A stretch of DNA of 64,000 nucleotides from assembly GCF_000002415.2 (NCBI RefSeq), contig NC_009919.1, positions 2,321,795 through 2,385,794 of the forward strand, written 5' to 3'. A model generated the notes under the pieces. It worked only from the letters and a program-made list of their open reading frames with translations, was not told the DNA's origin and did not search any database. The DNA comes from Plasmodium vivax (Eukaryota > Apicomplexa > Aconoidasida > Haemosporida > Plasmodiidae). This document shows, in pieces, positions 52,604-62,340 of this stretch (the stretch's first letter is position 1; every line of letters starts with the position of its first letter). The translations under genes and the position numbers were made by a program.

Positions 52604-54356
52604 TTTGGGAATATATGTACGCGGTTTAAATGGGAGAAAAAAAAAAAGGGTTCACACCTGTGCGAATTGCAGTTGGGATTACAATTAAAAGTGGGACAGA
52701 AAATAACGGCGCGAAGGAGAGAAGCCAAGGGGAATATGGGGCATGTCTGTTACGCTTTACTTCTCAAAAGGGTTAACATAAAGCGGCAAACGAGGGAAGG
52801 CGCGAAATGGTGAATGTGAGAGGGTGTTCATGTGGAACTTCAAGACAGTCACGAAAAAAGGCAAAAATAAATCAAAAAAAAACGAAAAAAACTATTTAGA
52901 CGCCGATAAGCCAAATGGGGGAAAAAATTCATAAAAATTAACGATCAGGGTTAAAGCCATTGTGAAATAAAATTGCTGCATTTTTTTTTTTTTTTTTTTT
53001 TTTTCGCGTGTGTAAAAAATTATGACCTGTTCATGTAGAACTGCTGGGCCACACCTTTTAAGCGCCTGAACGGTTCATGCGAAAGTGTGAGCCCAAAAAA
53101 GGCACGCCGCTTTTTTCTGTAGCCATTTTTTTCGCAAGGGAAGGGCGTCCCATATGTTTGTATCTTTGGAGATACAGCTAGCCATTTGTGGAGGATTTTT
53201 TTTTTTTTTTTTGTTTCCCAAAACGCATGAACGGTCAGAAGATATGCACATACATGTTTGGAGCTGCGGGAAAGGCAAGCATCCTCACGCTCGCCGTTCG
53301 TTTTGTAAATGGAGGGGAAGCCAAACAGGTGAGCAAGTGAACAAGTGAACGTTTGAACAGTTGAACAAGCGACCATTTTAAACTCTCGCGCATCTTCCTC
53401 AAACACTTTTCGGCCAACTGGGGGGACCCACTTCTCGTCGGGCAAGGACACAGGCAGGCAGAAACTTGCCCTACATCGGCTAAAAGGGAAAAGCAGACTG
53501 TCGCACGTTACTTTGATAGCTTCCCCTTCATAAGAACGAGTGGAATTCTTCCAAACGGGTGAATACCTCCTTTGCGCATTTGCAGCGTTGTAGCTTTTCA
53601 CGCGCTCGCTTTAATTGTTCATCCTTTCCCCCCCTTCTGATGTACAACATGAACGGTATCAGCATGATCGTAAAAATGGCCAATGTGCCAAAACTTTTGG
53701 TAAGGTTTACAGGAGAGCGGCATAGTGGAGGATGCTCTGCATGTCAGTCATTTGGGCCACTCGCTGTGCGGCTTAGCAAGGGTGACTCTGAGCTCACGTT
53801 TTGCAATTCCTCACGTGTGAACTGCCTCACGGCGAACTGCCTCTGAGCGAACTGCCTCCCTCCTTTCACACGCTGTGCCCCTTCTTCCCATACCCCCCTC
53901 GCAAAACAGGCGCAAGTGCGATGCTTCTCCGATCGGAAAAGGAAAATTATGAACGGAACAGAATACATCAGGCGGAAAACTGGCTACGGCGGAAGGATAA
54001 GAAGAAACAGGCAGGCGCCTGCATATAAGAGGTGACCACACTGTCCTAGCCGAGCAAATGGGATAGATAACTTGCCAGCTTTGCTTTTTTTGTAAAGTTA
54101 AAGAGAAAAAAAAAAAAGAGGGAAAATATCGTGCCGCATATGTACCGTTTTCCTGTTACAGCGGACAGCGTTTCTCAACACATGCATGGGTTTTTCTATG
54201 TATTTGTGTGCATGCGGGGGAGACGCACCCCACCTTGCCAGAACAGATAACATGGACAGGTGAACAAAGTGCAGATGGTCACACCTTCTCGTTTGAGTTT
54301 GCCGTGTGTGTGTAACTACCACTGAGTAAAGCACTCCCCAGCGTGTTAAACGGACA

Positions 54357-54388
<32 letters not shown>

Positions 54389-54514
54389 ATATATATGATA
54401 ATAAGCGACGCATCCCTGGGGATGAGCAAACGAGCCAAACGGATTTACACACCATGTAGGTGCGGAGAGTAGCATAAGAAGATGTCTTTCAGCCCACACC
54501 CCTCATATGGGCAG
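52604..54514. promoter_or_regulatory. 1.9 kb region between TPPP start and RsmH stop
   Basis: Holds the TPPP promoter, a 61-residue gene candidate (53640-54035) on the plus strand and the RsmH 3' UTR. T-tract at about 52982-53004, A-tract at about 54355-54374 followed by TATATATA. ACAAGTGAACGTTTGAAC-type repeats at about 53328-53372. Confidence 0.5.
53640..54035 (+). CDS. Candidate 61-residue basic protein, two exons
   Basis: Exon 1 53640-53699 (MYNMNGISMIVKMANVPKLL) ends at TTG|GTAAGG. Exon 2 53910-54035 starts after CGCAAAACAG with AQVRCFSDRKRKIMNGTEYI and ends NRQAPAYKR-TGA. Both exons are in phase 0 and the 210-base intron has a pyrimidine-rich end. The peptide has mixed, non-repetitive composition, unlike the surrounding DNA. 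It has a hydrophobic/basic N-terminus resembling a mitochondrial leader, a VRCFS site and a strongly basic tail (RRKTGYGGRIRRNR), as in small organellar ribosomal proteins. I cannot name a family. Two other in-frame ATGs in exon 1 could be the start. It is isolated: TPPP diverges upstream and RsmH converges downstream. Confidence 0.5.
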
Positions 54515-56008
54515 CTAAACTTTCTCAAAAACGGACATTTTGGCGGAGCGCGCAGACTTGTTGGCCTTTAACTCCCCCTCGCTGGGGGTTATATCGACGT
54601 CGTTAATTTTTTCCCATAAGTTTTTCCTGCTGTGAACAAACCTCTCCACGCACTGGTATTCCAGTGAATGGTACGAAATAACGACGAGCCTTTTTCTTGC
54701 CCTTAACAATTTATAGCTTGATAATAAAAACTCCTTTAAGGCCTTCATTTCATCGTTCACGTAGATTCGAAATGACTGAAACACCCTGGACAGCACTTTT
54801 TGGTTTGCTTTGTAATTTTGTTTGCATGTGGAAAGAACGATGTCTCTCAGTTGATGCGTGGTTGTGATAGTTCCTCTGCTTTTCCTCCATTGTGCAATTT
54901 TTTTGGCAATTTTAGACGCCTTTTTTTCCTGACCGTAGGTGTGCATGATGTGCCTCAGCTGTTGGGGGCTGTACGTGTTGAGGATTTCGCCGATTCGTTT
55001 AGGCGGCTCGGTTTGGGGGTTCGCCCGGTTGGCCTGCTTAACCTGGAAACCCCCGTTCGAACCGCTCCCCCCGCGTTCCGCACCCTCCCTGCACATCCGG
55101 GCGTACTCCTCGTCGGTGTACCTGTCCATGCTCATGTCAAGGAGGCCGTTGTGCTTGTAACTGAACCCCCTCCTCCCACACCTCAGCTGGTGCGTGGATG
55201 CACCCAGGTCGAGTAGAATGCCACTGTAGCTGCCAAACAGGGGAAGGCCATACCTGTGCAGGAGGTGAATGATGTATCTGTAGTCGCCATGTATCATGGT
55301 CAGCTTGTTCGCATCTACATAACGTTGCAGCTTCTGTTGGTTGTAATAAATGGATTCTATATCCTTGTCTATGGCGATCACTTTGCTTGTTGGTGCCAAT
55401 TTTTTTAACATCTCCAGAGTGTGTCCGCCACCTCCCAGTGTCGCATCGATGAAGTACTCAACTGGGGGATTCTCCCTTGGGGGGAGTCGTGAGAGAGATG
55501 TAGACGAAAGGGGCGTGGTAAAAGCACCCCTTTGTTGCGTCCCCCCGTTTGGGCTCTTTCCATTTTTCCTTTCCCCCTGTGATTCTACTCCATCTGTGGG
55601 GTGTCCTCCTGCGTGGTGTCCTTCTGAGTGGCCCTCTTCTGCGCGGTGTACTTCTACCGGGCCCTCTTCCGTGGTGTCCTCTCCGGGGGGGTCACCCCTA
55701 AGGTAGCGTACCACTTCGTCAGCCAGCACGGGGGTGTGGTAGACATACGAGCTGTCTAGTATGTTGGCTTCATCTTGACTTTCCCCTTCTTGGTTGGTCG
55801 CAAAGTGGGAGGGCTGGCGGTTGGATCTTACGCCGCTTCTTCCTGGGCGGCTGCGGAGGTCGCTACGGAGGTCGCTAAGGAGGTCACTACGGAGGTCACC
55901 CCTCTGCGGAGTGATCGGCGGAGCGAGTGTCTTCCCAGGGTGCCTGACCCAGAAGCAGTGGCCACACGTGCTAAGCAGCGTAAGGGAGAGGCACAGTGAG
56001 TTGTGCAT
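54515..56008 (-). CDS. rsmH: Organellar 16S rRNA (cytosine-N4) methyltransferase RsmH (MraW)
   Basis: A 497-residue intronless gene. The ATG at 56008 gives a hydrophobic leader (MHNSLCLSLTLLSTCGHC) followed by a basic, R-rich stretch, the pattern of a bipartite apicoplast signal; the frame upstream is poly-F from a T-tract. RsmH motifs: YHTPVLADEVVRYL, the SAM-binding FIDATLGGGGHTLEML, VIAIDKDIESI, GILLDLGASTHQL, RRGFSYKHNGLLDMSMD, then FQSFRIYVNDEMKALKEFL and the final VVISYHSLE. The enzyme methylates C1402 of bacterial-type 16S rRNA at the ribosomal P-site, here in the apicoplast or mitochondrion. Inserts of polar residues occur around 70-160 (between leader and core) and 275-300. All catalytic motifs are present. 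Organelle choice is inferred from the leader only. Confidence 0.93.
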   Translation of the reverse strand: MHNSLCLSLTLLSTCGHCFWVRHPGKTLAPPITPQRGDLRSDLLSDLRSDLRSRPGRSGVRSNRQPSHFATNQEGESQDEANILDSSYVYHTPVLADEVVRYLRGDPPGEDTTEEGPVEVHRAEEGHSEGHHAGGHPTDGVESQGERKNGKSPNGGTQQRGAFTTPLSSTSLSRLPPRENPPVEYFIDATLGGGGHTLEMLKKLAPTSKVIAIDKDIESIYYNQQKLQRYVDANKLTMIHGDYRYIIHLLHRYGLPLFGSYSGILLDLGASTHQLRCGRRGFSYKHNGLLDMSMDRYTDEEYARMCREGAERGGSGSNGGFQVKQANRANPQTEPPKRIGEILNTYSPQQLRHIMHTYGQEKKASKIAKKIAQWRKSRGTITTTHQLRDIVLSTCKQNYKANQKVLSRVFQSFRIYVNDEMKALKEFLLSSYKLLRARKRLVVISYHSLEYQCVERFVHSRKNLWEKINDVDITPSEGELKANKSARSAKMSVFEKV

Positions 56009-56764
56009 CCAGCATTTGGGGGGGTACACGCGGGGGCCAAAAAAAAAAAAAAAAAAAAGAAAAAGATAAGATAAACTGGGAGGTGTATCAAAGCAGGAAT
56101 GATAAGCAAAAAAAAAAAAAAAAATAAATAATAAGATAAAACAGCCTAGCGATGTGTCAAAATGGGGCCCCAAACGGGATGTTTTTATTTTTCTTTTTTT
56201 TTTTCGCTGACCAGCGATTGAAAGAACGGCCCACGCACAGAGCGCCTCCTTCCAAAGGGGCATGCAACGTGCGCACCGAACGGAATAAGAGATTTGCCAG
56301 AGTCGCTACAAGGGGAGAGAAAAAATAAAAAATAAACAATAATATAATATATTATAATGTAATGTAATAAACGTTTTGGAAAGCTCCTGTAGGAAGAAGT
56401 CCCCTGCACACGCGCCTGCCATGATCATCTTTTTGAAGCACTTTTGGAGTACCCCCGTTTTGAGTAGCCCCCCTTTTGCCCCTCTATATGTTGCTATTGG
56501 CACGGGTCTCTACCAGCGGCGCCCCCCATACACCGTACGTACTAGTCTGAAAAAGTGAACCGTTGAGGCTATGCCCGTTTGCGGTCCCCCTTTTGAGGAA
56601 ATACACATCACGGGGGGACCTCACGGGTAAGCGAATAAGCGGCTAAACGGATAGGCGAATACGCGGCTAAACGAATAAGCAGCTAAACGGGTAGGCGAAC
56701 ACGCAGCTACGAAGCGAGAGAGGAAGCTGCTAGAGAGAAGACCCGCCGATGAGCCGCACCCAAA
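56009..56764. promoter_or_regulatory. Divergent intergenic region between RsmH and ICMT
   Basis: Head-to-head promoter space of 756 bases with A-tracts (about 56039-56058, 56108-56124), a TAATATAATATATTATAATGTAATG stretch (about 56340-56366) and GGCTAAACGAATAAGC-type repeats (about 56628-56706) near the ICMT start. Confidence 0.6.
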
Positions 56765-58544
56765 ATGAACGTGGGCGTGTACTTCCTAACCGCGTTCCTC
56801 CTGTACACATCCCTACTGAATTACAAAACATTGGTGCACCTGATTAGCCCCTCTTCTGGTGCGCACCTACAGAAGGGGAACGGCGGTGTCTACCAAACCG
56901 TTGACCACTACCTGCACATCTTCTTAGAGCATGGGTTCGTCAGCATCTACCTGTTAGTATCATTTCAGCCAAACAGAAATGTATATGCGAAGAGGAGTCC
57001 CCACAACTACCTATTCGCCAAAGGGCTGCTAATCTTTTTTTTCTTTTTCCTATTCCACTTTATCCTTAATATAAAAAATAATTTCCCACTGAACATCTTC
57101 TTCCTAATCGTTACTACCTTCCACTTGTCCGAGTTTCTCCTCTCCTCCTTACACAACAGAAATAATTACAACTACTATAACTTTCTAGTGAACCCCAACT
57201 GTGGCTACGTCTTCTTCTTCATCCTCACGCTGATTGAGTATTACTCGAAGATTTTCTTCTTCATTTTGGGGCACTTTTGTGAGAAGTACTTCAGCAGGAG
57301 GCTCCTCCAGCACCTCCTCCTTGTGAATTATTTTTTCTTCAAGAAGTTTGCGCAGAACGGGCGGGCCGTATGCACCTACCGCTATGTTGGGCAGGCCCAG
57401 TGGGGACATGAGAAGTCGGCGTGCGAAGTGGGCACTTATCTCAGCGTGGGAGTAGATCCCCTTGTTGATCCCCACCCGGGGGAGTCCCCCCTACTGCGCT
57501 TTCTACAGAACCGCTTCCGCCTGAGGGGGGAGCTACGCAGGGGGGCCTTCGCACTCCCGTTGGCAAGCGGACGGGGCAGTTCCTCACCAGGGGGTGCAAA
57601 ACATGGAGCAGGAAGGGGCATATCTCCCACGTGTGACGCTCCCCCAATTGGGAGTTCCTACGGAGAGTGTCTCTTCACCAGGGGGGCACCCCCCCTCGAG
57701 GCAACCACAACGTGCAAAACGTACATCCTAAACAATTCGATCTGCCAGAAAATCATCCACCAGTATGAAGGCATTTTTGACAAGTACGAAGCGAGGGGAA
57801 GCTACGAACGAGCAGACAGGTACCACCTCCTGTTGGTACTCCTATCGATGGTGGTTTGTCTGTGTGGGTTACTTTTGCGAGTATTGGGTTTGCTTCACTG
57901 CAACAGGAACTTTTGCTTCTACGTGTTGAGCACCGAGCACTTGGCCGACAGGTGCATCAGGAAGAAGCACCTGCTGGTCAAGTCCGGCGTTTACAAGTAC
58001 ATGAGGCATCCCTGCTACACGGGCTGGTTCTACTACGCATTGTGTAAGCCCCCAGTGGAGCGTCTGAGCGGCGCAGCGTTTGAGCGTCTCTCTGCGTGCC
58101 TGCATCTCTGTGGAGGCGCGCTTGCGGGGGAAGGCCCACAGTGCAGTTACCACCCCTCTGCAGACAAAGAGTGCACGAGAAGGACGTCGTTGGGGGGTGA
58201 ACGAACGAGTAGCGCGTCGAACCATCGCGTGTAAACCCTCACATGGCCGCTAATACACATGGCCGCTAACACACATGGCCGCTAACACACATGGCCGCTA
58301 ACACACATGGCCGCTAATACACATGGCCGCTAACACACATGGCCGCTAACACACCTGTGCCGCCTCACTCCCCCCACCCCCCTCAGTCCTGCAACTGCTC
58401 CTCCTCAACGTCTTCTGTTTTGTGTTGTGTTTTTTCGTGTCGTGGGCGTACTTTTACCGCACCATCAAAATGGAGGAGACCTACTTGCTGGAGTGTTACG
58501 GCGAGGAGTACAGAAGTTACAAGCGGGAGACGCCCCACGTGTAG
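56765..58544 (+). CDS. ICMT: Protein-S-isoprenylcysteine O-methyltransferase (ICMT), two exons
   Basis: Exons 56765-58043 and 58387-58544; 478 residues. The junction (TTG T|GTAAGC .. CCTCAG|TCCTG) restores the family C-terminus. The integral ER membrane enzyme methylates the C-terminal prenylcysteine of CaaX proteins such as Ras/Rab-like GTPases using SAM. Several membrane helices lie in the first 200 residues (NVGVYFLTAFLLYTSLL; GLLIFFFFFLFHFIL; then NIFFLIVTTFHLSEFLLSSL). About residues 205-325 are a low-complexity insert missing in other ICMTs. The catalytic C-terminus has the SAM/lipid signature GVYKYMRHPCYTGWFYYAL (RHP at 414-416), a last helix, and EETYLLECYGEEYRSYKRE. Without exon 2 the enzyme would lose its active-site half. 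The leading ATG was chosen as the first in frame. Confidence 0.93.
58236..58352 (+). repeat. Tandem repeat ACACATGGCCGCTAA in the ICMT intron
   Basis: About seven 15-16-base copies (CACATGGCCGCTAATA / CACATGGCCGCTAACA), all inside the 343-base intron between the two ICMT exons and ending shortly before the acceptor. Confidence 0.92.
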
Positions 58545-58964
58545 TAAGGCAAAATGGGGGAAAAATTGCCGGCCTTTGGGAAGGCATGCAGGATGCGTAA
58601 AAGGCGCATAAAAGGTGCATGCAAAGCGCATGCAAGACGCATAAAAGTCACCTAAAAAGTCTTTGTGACCACCCCCCACGGGGCTACATCCAGTTAACCC
58701 CCCTATGGAGCCGCTACTTTTCCCCCCCGCAGCATCCCCTTCATACGAGGAGTTTAACCCGCCTGGAAGAGCACCCTTCCCGAATGGAACACACAGGTAG
58801 GGTTCCTTCTGCCAGACAGGGGTTACTCCTCCCCACCCTGCACGGGAGTGTACACCAGATGGGGATATTTCACCGAGGGTAGTCCATCTAGGAAGGCACC
58901 TCATGGGGTAAGTCCCCCTCACCTGTCGTCAAACAGTAGAAGGTCCCCCCCTTGCCGCACTCCA
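58545..58964. other. Intergenic, tail-to-tail
   Basis: 420 bases between convergent genes with GCATGCAAGACGCATAAAAG-type repeats (about 58585-58650) right after the ICMT stop. No gene seen. Confidence 0.6.
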
Positions 58965-60471
58965 TCACGCGGTTATGCTGAAGTTCTTCACTGCTTCCAC
59001 CATGATGTCTGCCTCTGGGGCAGCGCACTCCTCGGGCTTCCTACTCTCCAGGGTGACGTTCTCCCCGTTGCTCTTCCACAAGCAGAGGGCTGTGTGCACA
59101 GCGTTTATGTACGCGTTGAGGTACTTGTTGGTGTAGAGCTTTTCATCCGCGAAGTATTTGAGTTCCTGCGGGGAGGGGCATCCATGTGTTGCGTTGGGGG
59201 GGTGCACACGCACAGCGGTACAGACGATGGTATGCACGATGGTATGCACTATGGCATGCACTATGGCATACCCGATGGCGGACACCCATATACGTGCAGC
59301 CGCCCTCGCTGCACTCAGTGGGACTTACGTTGAGGGCGCTCTCGTGGGCGTTCTCCACGAAGAGACTCGGGTACTCGTAGTGGTTCAGGCAGCGCAGCAG
59401 TTGGAAGCCTGCAGGGGGGGGGAGACAGAGAGAGGGAGCGGTTTTAAGTGGGGGCGAGTGAAATGTGCAATGTGCACGTATATACGCATGTAGGTATGTG
59501 CGTGCTTATCCTTGGTTTGCTTTGCTTTGCTTTCATTTTATTTTATTTTATTTCATTTCATTTTATTTTTTTATTTTTTCCTTTCCCCCACAGTTGTGCT
59601 CCGCGTTGTAGGAGACGTCCACGGAGCCGTTGTCCCCGAAGACCTTGACGGCGAAGATCCTGTTGCTCGAATTGTCCGAAATATTAAAGTGGCAGTGGAG
59701 CGAGTCGAAGAGAGCACTGCCCGCGATGGACTTGACCGTGGCGTGCTCGCCCTTCACAGAGTAGCACTTGGCAGATACACTCTTCGGCTTGCAAAACAGA
59801 AATTCAATTAGGGATATGATCAGCACTGTTTTGTAGAAGAGGACATTTTCGATTCCCTCATTTTCGGTTAAAAAGGGGATGAAGGTAGAGTCTATTTGAA
59901 CGGCATATACATGTCCCCCTAACTCGTTAATTGCATTTTTAAGGTTATAAAAAACACGCTGATTGGTTAAGGCGTTGAAAATGTTCCAATAAAACTGCCT
60001 GTTGGTTTGCTTAAACTCTGCCTTTACGTCGTAGACAATGTCACTGTCCACGTTAAAGTTCCTCAGCGACGCTTTTAATTTGCCCAGCTTCTCCAAATTC
60101 ATTGTGGGCAAGTTAGAACTGAAGATGAAGAAAAATTTCTTCTGGCTTATTACGTACTCTAGGATGAGCTCATGCAGCTTTGATGTTGACATGGCTATGA
60201 AGAGCAGGGGGACGCTACTCACATTTTGCTTTTCAATGAACTTCAAAACGTTGTCGTGCGTGTTCGTCTCCGTTTCGTACAGGCCGAAGGTGTCTACGAA
60301 GCACTTCTTCATTTTGGCGTCGCTGCAGAACAGGTACTTTATTTTCCACTCCACGGTTAGCAGCGGGATCCACGCGAAGCCCTCGCCGTCACAGATGAGG
60401 AACAGCTGCGGTTTGTTCAGCGGCTTCAGCGACGCGAGCGGCGTGGGCGACTTGGGCGACTTGGGCGACAT
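58965..60471 (-). CDS. Conserved protein, probable degenerate Gfo/Idh/MocA oxidoreductase fold, three exons
   Basis: Exons from the start: 59592-60471, 59329-59408, 58965-59165; 386 residues. ATG at 60471 (MSPKSPKSPTPLASLKPLNK); GTG above rejected. Junctions T|GTGGGG..GCAG|GC and AAC|GTAAGT..CGCAG|GAA keep phase. Length, an N-terminal Rossmann-like beginning (QLFLICDGEGFAWIPLL), SVPLLFIAMSTSKLHELILE corresponding to the strand-helix before the EKP loop, and the ending ELKYFADEKLYTN..INAVHTALCLWKS suggest the NAD(P)-binding Gfo/Idh/MocA family. The hallmark GxGxxG reads GEGFAW and the EKP catalytic lysine segment reads SSNLP, so if the assignment is right the enzyme is probably dead. Gene position between ICMT and UBA2 gives no functional hint. 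Alternative: an unrelated Plasmodium-specific protein. Confidence 0.6.
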
Positions 60472-62340
60472 TTTGGGGGGGTCTTCCACGTGGTGATGCC
60501 CTCTATGTGGGGGGCGGCCTAAGGGGGTACCTCCCTACGCGTGCACTTATGAGTGCGCTTATGAGTGCGCTTATGCGTGCAGCGTTGTGTGCACCTGCTG
60601 CTGCGCCGAGGGGGATGTGTCCACCCACTTTTGGTACCCTCTTTGCAACGCGCAGGGGTAGCGTTAATTTCGCTTGGGCAACAGTGTGTGGGGAGACGTA
60701 ACAGGGAAGAAGCAACCGCAAAGGCGCAATGGGGAAGAAGCAACCTGAAAGACGCCAAAACGCGCTTCACTCGAAATAACCCAAAATGGTAAAATCAACA
60801 CTGTATCATCAGAAAAAAAAAAAAAAAATACACGCACGAAGGCAGCACACCATGCGAAGCGCAGGTTAAAAAAAGAAAAAAAAAAAAAATGCGCACTTCC
60901 AAGCAACCATACAAACGCACAGACAAAAAGGAAAAAATAACTTCGAGCAGTCACAGCTAATTCCTACACAGGAGTGTTTTTTTTTTTTTTTTTTTTTTTC
61001 CTTCCCTATTGACGCAACTGTGCGAATGTATGCATGCAGAAGGGGGTACACAAAAATGCAATTTGCGCAAAGAGAACTACAACACGTCGATGTTCGGCGG
61101 CGATGGCGGGCATGTCAACCTGTTGTTACTCCGTGCGTCGCTGAAATGGACGCGCGTGGTGGGCCTGTTTGACAGAGAAACGCAAATGTATGCCCGAGTG
61201 GGCGAAGGGCGAAAGACAATTTTTTTTTTTCCCCCCCAAATGGTAAGCGATGAAGTGGAAAGTTCCCAGCGCCTTTGCCGAGCAACTCGTATCGCGAGCT
61301 CCCCTCGAGTATTTCGCTTCCTCACTGCGCCATCACATTACCACACGAAATGTAGCGGCCATGGATTAAGGGGAGGGGCCCCCCGTTTTCCTCCCCCACC
61401 AGGCTCCGCATTTGGCTGCGTAAAAGTGGAGGCAAGCTTCTAACATGTGCAAATGCGGGAATGGTTTGTGCCTTCTCATTTGTTCGCTATTTTTTTCTTT
61501 TTTCTTTTTTTTCTTTTTTGCGCCACGTACCGACACACACGGGTTACCCCCCCTATGGTGTAAAAGACAAAATGGGGTCCCTATAAAGAAGCACAACTCA
61601 GCTGCACTTTTAATATGAAGGAATGAGGTGTGCGAACCTCACCATTATTCTCTGGGCCCGGTTCATGCGGTTTGTTTCCCCCCCCGAAAAATGTATAGAC
61701 CCATGAACATGCGAACTGGTTACCCGTCCATTTCTGCGTTGTAGAGGCCGCCAAGAGGTGCACGTGGCACAACTGTCTCCTGTCGCACAGGTAAAGGAGA
61801 AGAAGCTGGGTGGACGCACGAGAAACTCCCGCAAAGTGGGGTCTCACGCGCACGTTTCGTTACGCCTTCGGTGGAGCGGTGAAACGACGGAGCGATGGAG
61901 CGATGAGGCTCATTTGGCATGCACCCCTCTCAGGCATCGCCCTTTTAAGGCATCCGCGCGGGGTGCAATTTTGCCTGCAAAAGGAGCATTTTTTTTTTTT
62001 TTTTTTTTGCCCTCTCATTGGCGGAGAAATTGCAATGCGAGAAAAAAAAAAAAAAAAAAAAAATGCTCCTTTTGCAGATCCCCCTGTATAGTAACCCCAT
62101 TTGTGGGAAAGAAAAAGAAAAAAAAAACCTTCGGGAGGTACAAACTAACGCATCATGCTGGTTAAAGAACGCGCTGTAGCTAGCCCCCTTTAGTTGCTTC
62201 CTCCGGCATTGTGCCTTTCACTTCATTGGGAGAAGTTGGCCTCCCGTGCGGGTTACATTTGCGTGGCGCCAAGAGTGAAGCGGCGCTGGAAGGGGTATTC
62301 ATACGCCATTTTCACGCCATTCGTACACCACTTTCACACC
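60472..62340. promoter_or_regulatory. Divergent intergenic region between the Gfo/Idh/MocA-like gene and UBA2
   Basis: 1.9 kb of promoter space. GAGTGCGCTTATGAGTGCGC repeats (about 60540-60580), A/T-tracts (about 60813-60827, 60977-60999, 61989-62008, 62042-62063). The last two, with flanking AAAAGGAGCATTTT and AAATGCTCCTTTT, form a large inverted repeat at about 61978-62077. No gene supported. Confidence 0.6.
61977..62078. repeat. Inverted repeat with poly-T / poly-A arms
   Basis: TGCAAAAGGAGCATTTTT..(T-tract) and, 35 bases later, (A-tract)..AAAAATGCTCCTTTTGCA are complementary over about 35 bases, so the region could form a hairpin or cruciform with a loop of about 30 bases. It lies about 265 bases upstream of the UBA2 ATG. 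Confidence 0.85.

Noticed and set aside
53020..53601. 193-codon minus-strand frame
   Set aside because: Mixed composition but no recognisable motif, starts and ends in repeats and T-tracts; not convincing alone.
61241..61444. ATG followed by GTAAGC at 61241, resembling the SHMT ATG exon
   Set aside because: I could find no downstream exon with matching phase and natural protein composition; the unspliced frame looks random.
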